Assembly: GCA_005881995.1 (NCBI GenBank)
Contig: VBHV01000262.1
Location: forward strand, 1-10,935
Direction of reading: 5' to 3'
DNA length: 10,935 bases
DNA from: Chloroflexota bacterium
GTDB taxonomy: Bacteria > Chloroflexota > Ktedonobacteria > Ktedonobacterales > Ktedonobacteraceae
Shown here: one piece after another, positions 1 to 5,366 of the stretch
Numbering within the stretch: position 1 is the first letter of the stretch
Layout of the letters: each line of letters begins with the position of its first letter
The notes under the pieces: model-generated
Told to the model about the DNA's origin: nothing
The model's database searches: none
The model's input: only the letters and a program-made list of their open reading frames with translations
Made by a program: the position numbers and the translations under genes

Positions 1-593
1 AGCGCCAGTGGAGGTGGTAAAAATACGCCGAGCAGCACAAAAAGATCATAGCCGATGGCCGCCGCCAGTCCCCCACGATAGCGAAAGGCGAACGCGGCTA
101 CAAAGGCCGTTGAGAAACCGTAGCGGTAGAAAGGCGACCCGGCACCAAAGGGAGGATAGGAGTAGATGGCGCTAAAATAGGTGACCAGGCCACAGATGAT
201 CACATCCAGGCCATAGATGGCAATATTTTTATAGTAGTTGCTCGAGCGAGCCAGCGGAGGTACTATCTCCAATTCTTCGTCTGCGGCAATCGGTGGCAGC
301 GTCTTGCGCCTCCATCGAAACCGCCGTCTCTGATTAGCCTGCGCCGTGCTTGCCGGAGAGCGGGATCGTTTCGCGCCCACGCTGGGAAGCAAGAATTTGA
401 AGACAGGCGCGTAAAGCGTGACCACCAACGTCTGTACAAGGGTAATGCCGAGCAGGACAAACAGGAAGAGCGGGTGTTTGGGGTTCAGGAAGAAGTAGGT
501 GGGAGTATTGCGCAGGCGGCGTAAGGTTGCCTGCGGTATAGCTCCAATGCGTAGTTTTGTTCTGTGGCTCATCGCTTTCTGTGCTTTCCGCAT
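1..593 (-). CDS. Polytopic membrane protein, N-terminal part (cut by left edge)
   Basis: The minus-strand frame from ATG 593 is open for 197 codons to the window edge, with an in-frame TGA directly upstream of the ATG. A second in-frame ATG at 572 (MSHRTK...) is an alternative start. Hydrophobic segments lie at about residues 41-61, 124-141, 158-171 and 175-193. Between the first two is a strongly basic, Arg-rich loop (about 72-118, with RRRFRWRRK), expected to be cytoplasmic. The conserved-looking stretch FRYRGGLAAAIGYDLFVLLG resembles membrane sensor modules found in front of signalling domains in Chloroflexota, but the C-terminal domain is outside the window, so the function is not assigned. 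It lies downstream of the antiporter gene on the same strand, 80 bp away, and has its own candidate promoter. The frame is confirmed by continuous membrane-like protein; the other reading frames here give low-complexity peptides. Confidence 0.75.
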   Translation of the reverse strand, partial: MRKAQKAMSHRTKLRIGAIPQATLRRLRNTPTYFFLNPKHPLFLFVLLGITLVQTLVVTLYAPVFKFLLPSVGAKRSRSPASTAQANQRRRFRWRRKTLPPIAADEELEIVPPLARSSNYYKNIAIYGLDVIICGLVTYFSAIYSYPPFGAGSPFYRYGFSTAFVAAFAFRYRGGLAAAIGYDLFVLLGVFLPPPLA

Positions 594-631
594 TCATGCA
601 AGCGGTTCATCAACTATTCTCATCTGTGGGC

Positions 632-660
632 AGTATGCCCGGTTTTTGCACGCATGTCAA
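632..660 (-). promoter_or_regulatory. Sigma70-type promoter for the left-edge membrane gene
   Basis: On the minus strand, TTGACA (660-655, 6/6 match to the -35 consensus) is followed after exactly 17 bases by CATACT (637-632, 4/6 match to -10). The predicted transcription start is near 625, about 30 bases before ATG 593. The match is read directly from sequence; activity is inferred. Confidence 0.55.
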
Positions 661-671
661 TCATGCATGAT
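660..671. promoter_or_regulatory. Perfect 12-bp palindrome ATCATGCATGAT next to the -35 box
   Basis: ATCATGCATGAT is a perfect self-complementary 12-mer. It shares one base with the TTGACA box of the minus-strand promoter and lies between that box and the antiporter stop codon (674-676). Its position just upstream of -35 fits a regulator binding site. No second copy was noticed in the window. The role is inferred. Confidence 0.35.
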
Positions 672-673
672 GT

Positions 674-1810
674 CTAACCCCACCAGAAGGATACTGCAAT
701 GATCCCATATAACCCTATCAGTGTCAGACCCTCAAGCCAGTTCGATTCACCATCATAAACGATCACAGTACTCAAAATGGCTGTCAGCCCTAATGCTGCC
801 ACCAGGAGCGGTGGCATTACCAGCGTCAGGTGTGCACCCCCTATGAAAAAGCTGAGTATGACCAGAAAAGGTGTTAAGCCTAGTGCTACCTGGAGAGAGC
901 TATTCAGGATGACGCTAATAGCGAAGTCTGATTGGTTGCGTATTGCGAACTGCACGCCCACAACATTTTCTACCGCGTTGCCCGCCAGCGCTACTATCAC
1001 CAGACCCGTAAAAGCCTGAGAGATGTGCAGGAAGGTGATGGCAGGCGTCAAAGCGTTCACGAACCAATCCGAGACGAAGGCCGAACAAACACCCGCTCCA
1101 ATTAAGACAACAATGGTAAGCCAGAGCGGCCAGGCAACCGCTTCCTTCTGAAGTTCTTGTGGCTCATCTGGAAGTTTGATCGCTCCCCCTTCCAAAGAAA
1201 AGGGAATGCTTGCGATGAAGACAATGAGCAAGATAGCAGCACTTGCAATGCTCAATCCCTCCTCGTGCCCGGCTGCCGGAGTTTGCAATCCATAGACAAG
1301 TGTGGGTACAGCCAGTGCCGCAACCGCGAGCAAGGTAAGATTCGAGATCATGCGTGGCGCCCCGGAACCAAAACGCTGAGTACCGTGACGCAGTCCCCCG
1401 AAAAAGAACGCGAGGCCGAGGACAAATAAACTATTCCCTAAAATAGAACCGACAAGGGCTGACTGGACAACGCCAATGAGTCCTGCGCGCAATGCGAAAA
1501 TACCAACGAATAGTTCAGGCAGGTTACCTAGCGCTGATTGCAGCACCCCTGTTGCGCCCGATCCCATATATGAGCCAAGTTGCTCTGTCGCCTGCCCTAC
1601 CAGCGCCGCGAGCAGGGCCAGCCCCGCTCCTGCTACGACAAAGATGAGTACAGCATTCAGCGAAAGTGCTGATAAAATACCGGACAGCGCACTGAAAACA
1701 AACGCCGCCGCAATCATGAGCGCTGCGCCGCGGCTTAAGGGACCCCGTCCTTTTTTCGTCTCGCGGGGGGACACCTCATCTGCTTCTCTTGTATCCTTTG
1801 AGGAAGACAT
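674..1810 (-). CDS. cax: Ca2+/H+ antiporter (CaCA superfamily, CAX-type)
   Basis: The 378-residue protein is an integral membrane cation exchanger that would extrude Ca2+ (or another divalent cation) from the cytoplasm in exchange for H+. It has the two inverted alpha-repeats that define the CaCA superfamily. Repeat 1 carries GNLPEL (95-100, acidic Glu99) followed by GSILGN (121-126). Repeat 2 carries GNAVEN (277-282, Glu281) followed by NSS (303-305). About 10-11 hydrophobic helices are visible, and an acidic/polar loop (about 205-225) separates the halves, as in CAX proteins. The length is normal for bacterial CAX (about 350-400). The N-terminus is a charged 25-residue cytoplasmic tail. The start is supported by GGAG about 7 bases upstream of ATG 1810. 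It is divergent from the pRiA4b-like gene and upstream of the left-edge membrane gene. Ion specificity is inferred from family. Confidence 0.93.
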   Translation of the reverse strand: MSSSKDTREADEVSPRETKKGRGPLSRGAALMIAAAFVFSALSGILSALSLNAVLIFVVAGAGLALLAALVGQATEQLGSYMGSGATGVLQSALGNLPELFVGIFALRAGLIGVVQSALVGSILGNSLFVLGLAFFFGGLRHGTQRFGSGAPRMISNLTLLAVAALAVPTLVYGLQTPAAGHEEGLSIASAAILLIVFIASIPFSLEGGAIKLPDEPQELQKEAVAWPLWLTIVVLIGAGVCSAFVSDWFVNALTPAITFLHISQAFTGLVIVALAGNAVENVVGVQFAIRNQSDFAISVILNSSLQVALGLTPFLVILSFFIGGAHLTLVMPPLLVAALGLTAILSTVIVYDGESNWLEGLTLIGLYGIIAVSFWWG

Positions 1811-1858
1811 ATGTTACTCCGGTCGACCAGAACCAGGCTGGTTGGTCTGCTGTTAGTC

Positions 1859-1910
1859 TATACAGTAGTATACAGTATTTCGGAGAGGCATTAAACATTG
1901 TATAGTATAG
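1859..1910. promoter_or_regulatory. TATAC-type repeat cluster in divergent promoter region
   Basis: Two direct copies of TATACAGT (1859-1866 and 1869-1876) are spaced 10 bp apart, one helical turn. A related inverted element, ATTGTATA followed by GTATAG, lies at about 1898-1910. The cluster sits between the divergent antiporter and pRiA4b-like genes, on the upstream side of both promoters. On the minus strand it includes TATACT, a possible -10 for the antiporter with only a weak -35 (TTTAAT, 17 bp upstream). The arrangement is that of an operator cluster or a shared promoter; the regulator is unknown. Confidence 0.35.
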
Positions 1911-1922
1911 ATTCCGGGGTTT

Positions 1923-1931
1923 TGATATAAT
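1923..1931 (+). promoter_or_regulatory. Extended -10 promoter for the pRiA4b-like gene
   Basis: TGATATAAT is a perfect extended -10 element (TG, one base, TATAAT). The hexamer 17 bp upstream (TAGTAT) is a poor -35, which the extended -10 would compensate for. The predicted transcript start is near 1938, giving a leader of about 27 bases that carries AGGAG (1953-1957), 7 bases before ATG 1965. Confidence 0.5.
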
Positions 1932-1964
1932 GAGGAAGTCATATATGCAGAGAGGAGAAAAATA

Positions 1965-3059
1965 ATGACAGAACAAACTATGGTAAAGCCGAGTTATGCA
2001 GGGATTTGCAAATTTTGCCGGGGCCAATTTGAGAAGGCCAAAATGACCCAGCATTTGAAAAATTGCAAAGAGCGAGCGAGAATAGAAGCTGAACCCGCAA
2101 AATCACCCAAAGGCAAAAAATTTATACAGACAAAACTGTTCCATATTGTGTTGGAGGGAAAATACGATCCACAATACTGGATGCACATTGAGATGCCTAC
2201 CGATGCGCAGCTTATCGAGCTAGATGACTTTATTCGAGCCGTCTGGGTAGAATGCTGCGACCACCTGAGCGCCTTCCAAATTGGGGAGTTCTACTACGAG
2301 TCAGAGCCGCCAAGGTTCGACTTCTCCAGTATAAGAATCGTCGGCCCAAATGAGGCGGCAAGTATGGAGGTTGAGGGGTCTTTAAGTGAAAACTCTGGAG
2401 ATGAGGAAGACGAAGAAGACTCTGAAGAAGACTCTGAAGAAGATGACGAGGACTATGACAAGTTCGACGTGGAGGAAATTGATCCTCTTTTGCTCGAAAC
2501 AATTCCAGCCGATATAGTGACAAGGTTGCGAACAATCCAATCCAGAAATGAAGCCTCTAAGTATCTGCGAGAGGAAATGAAAGTGAAGATACCCGCTCCA
2601 AATGATAAGGACCGTGAGTCGATAAGGCAATACTTTCAACGTCATGATCGGCATCGAGCACTAAAATTGCTTGTTGAGATGATCGAGGATCACAGCTTAT
2701 ATGCGGAATTGGGGGAGGCACTGAGTGTTGGGCAGAAGTTCTCCTACACATACGACTTCGGTTCCTCGACTAATCTGAACTTGAGGATTGTTTCAGAGCG
2801 AGAGGGGCTGGTAAATCCTAAAGATGCGATAAGCTTGCTTGCTCGCAACCTCGCTCCTGAGTTCAAATGTAGCGTATGTGATGCGCCAGCGACTCTCATA
2901 TTCGGTGGAGCGTGGGGCGATGGAAATACGTATTGTAAGAAACACGCAAGAAAGTACGAAGGTGAGGGATTGCTGCTGCCTATCGTCAATTCACCAAGAG
3001 TAGGTGTATGCGGCTATGATGGGCCGAGCAGCAAATATGCGCATGAATTTGACTTGTAG
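1965..3059 (+). CDS. pRiA4b ORF-3-like protein with two putative zinc motifs and acidic insert
   Basis: The 364-residue soluble protein resembles the plasmid pRiA4b ORF-3-like family (Pfam PRiA4_ORF3): KLFHIVLEGKYDPQYWMHIEMP (about 57-78) and HLSAFQIG (100-107) near the N-terminus, and YTYDFGSSTNLNLRI (261-275) later. The family's biochemical function is not established. An N-terminal finger C15-x2-C18-x11-H30-x3-C34 and a C-terminal C302-x2-C305-x18-C324-x2-H327 look like zinc sites. Between the halves is a long acidic tract (about 141-171, nearly all Asp/Glu/Ser) followed by a helical segment, which separates the two family blocks more than usual. The acidic DNA contains tandem near-repeats of GAAGAAGACTCT (about 2407-2445), a likely slippage product. 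AGGAG 7 bases upstream fixes the start. Base composition is visibly more AT-rich than the flanking genes, hinting at transfer. Family assignment is good; the zinc sites are inferred. Confidence 0.82.
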   Translation: MTEQTMVKPSYAGICKFCRGQFEKAKMTQHLKNCKERARIEAEPAKSPKGKKFIQTKLFHIVLEGKYDPQYWMHIEMPTDAQLIELDDFIRAVWVECCDHLSAFQIGEFYYESEPPRFDFSSIRIVGPNEAASMEVEGSLSENSGDEEDEEDSEEDSEEDDEDYDKFDVEEIDPLLLETIPADIVTRLRTIQSRNEASKYLREEMKVKIPAPNDKDRESIRQYFQRHDRHRALKLLVEMIEDHSLYAELGEALSVGQKFSYTYDFGSSTNLNLRIVSEREGLVNPKDAISLLARNLAPEFKCSVCDAPATLIFGGAWGDGNTYCKKHARKYEGEGLLLPIVNSPRVGVCGYDGPSSKYAHEFDL

Positions 3060-3122
3060 AACATTTGGCGCCTTGGAAGAATGCTCGTAAAGAAGCAAAA
3101 AGTACTAGAACCGAAAAGCGCC

Positions 3123-3134
3123 AATACATGTATT
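3123..3134. repeat. Palindrome AATACATGTATT, copy 1
   Basis: This is a perfect 12-bp palindrome whose 10-bp core ATACATGTAT recurs at 3263-3272. It lies in the 207-bp non-coding gap between the pRiA4b-like gene and the MFS gene. The rest of that gap (3060-3262) is AT-rich and holds no other gene or clear terminator that I can see. Confidence 0.4.
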
Positions 3135-3262
3135 AAAGCCTCATGTGAAGCCACACCAGGGGAGAGATCGAAGATAAGCTTGTTTCTCAAGAATATGCTT
3201 TAATTAGTGATGCTTTGTAACATCAGAGCGTCTACTTCAGTAGAGAATATTCGCAGGTGGAG

Positions 3263-3272
3263 ATACATGTAT
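3263..3272. repeat. Palindrome ATACATGTAT, copy 2, spanning the MFS start codon
   Basis: This is a perfect 10-bp palindrome identical to the core of the copy at 3124-3133, with centre-to-centre spacing of 139 bp. It contains the preferred MFS start codon (ATG 3267) directly after the ribosome binding site GGTGGAG (3256-3262). Two identical palindromes bracketing a promoter gap suggest a regulator with two operators, but chance is possible in AT-rich DNA. Confidence 0.35.
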
Positions 3273-4637
3273 TCTGTTAAAGATGATCAAATTACGTCAA
3301 TAGGGTTGAGCGGAGAGGCGAAGATCTCTAAACTCTCTATTCGCGGACAACTGGTTCTGAATATACTGTGGTTTGCCCTCAACGCGCAATCGGCTGCGTT
3401 GTTGCCAATTGTCATTCCCACGCAGATTGTGCTGTTTATTTCCTCAAAAGAAATTGGCAGCGTGCAGCAGGTGGTATTTCTCAGCTGGCTCATGATTGCA
3501 GCGTCGATTATTTCAATATTCATACCGCCGCTCATTGGAACGCTTTCCGACCGTACCTCCGGCGGTTTTGGACGCCGCCGCCCTTATATTGTGGTCGGCG
3601 GACTGTTACTCTTAATGAGTACGCCGCTGCTGGTAAACGCGGGCAGCCTGGTGATTTTCCTGGTTGGTCTTGCGCTCTTGCTTTTGGGAAAGAATATTCT
3701 GATGCCCGCCTACCAAAGCCTGATGCCGGATCGTGTACCGGGAGAGCAGCGAGGGGAGACCTCGGGCTACGTGGGTGGGATGACAATCCTGGGGAACGTG
3801 GTGGGTCTTGGCCTCGCGGCATGGCTGCTTGGTGGTATCAACCAGCATTCCTATAGCACGAGTATGATCCGGGCCAACGCAGGCATCTATTATGCGGTGA
3901 CGGCTTTGCTTGTGCTGGCCGCCATCGTGGTGACAGTGTGCGGCGTGCGTGAAAACCGGTGGTTGAAATGCACTCAGGCACGCGCCATAAAGAGAGAGAA
4001 GGCGCTGCTCGAGTACGCGCTGCGCTTCCTGCACGGGTGGATAGCCCCCTGGCGCAGCTACAATTTTAGGATGGTCTTTCTCACGCGAGCATCCCTTGTG
4101 CTGGGGCTGTCGCTCTTCATGGCGTATATTGAGTACTTTTTCGCCACTGTGCAGCACATCGCAAATTTTATACAGGTAACGGGCATGGTCGCAATCCTGA
4201 CGCTGGGTGGTGCGGTAGTAAGCGGACTGGTGTCTGGTATTCTGTCGGATCGCATCAAACGGCGGGCTCCCGTAGTCAGCGTGGCGACGTTGTGTATGAG
4301 CCTGGCCGCTCTCACCTTTGTCATCTTTCCAAACAATCTTATGGCCTTGCTCTGGCCTCTTGGGGTACTGTTCGGGCTTGGATACGGGGTATATTCGAGC
4401 GTGGGCTGGGCCTTGTCAATCGACGTATTGCCTTCGTTAGAAAAAGCGGGGAAAGACCTGGGCATGTGGAATGCTTCGACCACGCTGCCAGCGCTTATGG
4501 CGCCCCTGCTGGGCAGCGTCATTATCAATGCCGTCGCCGGAACCGGGCATTTACTGCTTGGCTATCAGCTCGTCTTCGGGGCAGCATCGCTGTTCTTCCT
4601 GCTCGCCGCCATAGGCATGCTGTTTGTGAAGAAGTGA
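3267..4637 (+). CDS. MFS transporter, sugar/SLC45-GPH-like
   Basis: The protein has 456 residues from ATG 3267, which has GGTGGAG ending 4 bases upstream. The frame also extends upstream to GTG 3207 (20 extra residues, no ribosome site), which I consider less likely. It is a twelve-helix Major Facilitator transporter. The N-half cytoplasmic motif GTLSDRTSGGFGRRRPYI (about residues 91-108) has the GRRRPYI form typical of SLC45/GPH-type sugar:cation symporters. The matching C-half loop is GILSDRIKRRAP (about 324-335). The stretch DLGMWNASTTLPALMAPLLG near helix 11 is also typical of this group. A longer charged central loop (about 230-265) joins the halves. The substrate cannot be read from sequence. 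It precedes lutC by 102 bp on the same strand with no visible terminator, so co-transcription is possible. Neither LctP- nor LldP-type lactate permease features are seen. Confidence 0.88.
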   Translation: MYSVKDDQITSIGLSGEAKISKLSIRGQLVLNILWFALNAQSAALLPIVIPTQIVLFISSKEIGSVQQVVFLSWLMIAASIISIFIPPLIGTLSDRTSGGFGRRRPYIVVGGLLLLMSTPLLVNAGSLVIFLVGLALLLLGKNILMPAYQSLMPDRVPGEQRGETSGYVGGMTILGNVVGLGLAAWLLGGINQHSYSTSMIRANAGIYYAVTALLVLAAIVVTVCGVRENRWLKCTQARAIKREKALLEYALRFLHGWIAPWRSYNFRMVFLTRASLVLGLSLFMAYIEYFFATVQHIANFIQVTGMVAILTLGGAVVSGLVSGILSDRIKRRAPVVSVATLCMSLAALTFVIFPNNLMALLWPLGVLFGLGYGVYSSVGWALSIDVLPSLEKAGKDLGMWNASTTLPALMAPLLGSVIINAVAGTGHLLLGYQLVFGAASLFFLLAAIGMLFVKK

Positions 4638-4732
4638 ACCCCCCTTTCTAAGTATCTGTTGTAGAATAAGAGTTGATGGACACAGCCTCAACCTATGAGC
4701 AACAGCCTGGTTCGCGATGTCCTTGCCTGATC

Positions 4733-4769
4733 CCAGGAAATGTACCTGGCCCGTATCCATGGGCCAGGT
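4733..4769 (+). promoter_or_regulatory. Competing hairpins at the lutC start codon
   Basis: A perfect 9-bp inverted repeat ACCTGGCCC (4744-4752) / GGGCCAGGT (4761-4769) with an 8-base loop covers codons 2-10 of lutC. The CCTGG of its left arm (4745-4749) can instead pair with CCAGG (4733-4737), which includes the only Shine-Dalgarno-like bases (AGGA, 4735-4738). The two pairings exclude each other, one hiding and one freeing the start region. Control of lutC translation is an inference. Confidence 0.4.
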
Positions 4770-5366
4770 AACCCAGCCTACGCGCGCGATAAATCGGGCC
4801 CCTACTTCACACACTTTCAGAAGCGACTCTCTGCGTCTGGGGGTGAGTCTCACCGGGTAGCATGCCTGGAAGAGGCCGCCGCAATCATTGCTGCTCACCC
4901 TGCATTGCATGCTGCTGAAATTGTGGTGCAGCCAAACTTCGGCCAACATTCACGTTGGGGAGCAATCCTTCCGCTATTAAGCAATCAAGGCATCACTATA
5001 CGTGAGGCAGGCAGTCCTGCTAGCGTTGCCGATGCTCCCGCCGGTCTTTCTGGCGCGGAACTGGCTATCTCGGAAACTGGTTCTGTCCTTCTCGCAGAGA
5101 ACACGCTCGAAGCGAGAGTAGTCAGTATGCTGACGCTGGCGCACTTTGTACTCGTGAGCGAGGACAGGCTGGTTCCAATGCTGGACGACGCTGCCGCGAT
5201 CTTACAGCAACTGGCCAGGGCGGGCTCCGATCAGCGTCACTACATGTCTTTTGTCACAGGCCCCAGTCGTACCGCCGATATCGAGCGCACGCTTACTATC
5301 GGTGTGCAAGGTCCAAAAACGTTGTGCGTCATTCTTGTTGCAGACGAGGAAGAAGCAAAGCCATGA
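4740..5366 (+). CDS. lutC: Lactate utilization protein C (LUD domain)
   Basis: The 208-residue cytoplasmic protein is one of the three subunits of the LutABC Fe-S system that oxidises L-lactate to pyruvate. LUD-domain signatures are clear: AGLSGAELAISETGSV (101-116), SFVTGPSRTADIE (170-182) and GVQGPK (189-193). LutC carries no Fe-S cysteine motifs, and none are seen. ATG 4740 is the first in-frame ATG after an in-frame TGA (4728-4730); AGGA lies only 1 base upstream, an unusually short spacing, so the start is uncertain. The N-terminal ~25 residues are short compared with many LutC proteins. The stop overlaps the next start as ATGA (5363-5366), so translation is probably coupled to the lutB-lutA gene. 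The 102-bp gap before it holds no convincing -35/-10 pair. Confidence 0.9.
   Translation: MYLARIHGPGNPAYARDKSGPYFTHFQKRLSASGGESHRVACLEEAAAIIAAHPALHAAEIVVQPNFGQHSRWGAILPLLSNQGITIREAGSPASVADAPAGLSGAELAISETGSVLLAENTLEARVVSMLTLAHFVLVSEDRLVPMLDDAAAILQQLARAGSDQRHYMSFVTGPSRTADIERTLTIGVQGPKTLCVILVADEEEAKP

Noticed and set aside
334..597. 87-codon minus-strand ORF starting MNAESTES
   Set aside because: The overlapping frame from ATG 593 runs open to the window edge and gives continuous membrane-protein sequence, while this one is low-complexity and Pro/Cys-rich.
3612..4528. Long antisense ORFs (181 and 156 codons) inside the MFS gene
   Set aside because: They mirror the MFS coding strand, have no recognisable domain and no ribosome binding site; the MFS protein has clear family motifs.
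4675..4770. 31-codon upstream ORF (MDTASTYEQQ...) overlapping the lutC start
   Set aside because: It has no ribosome binding site and no sign of leader-peptide codon bias; it could be translated but nothing supports it.
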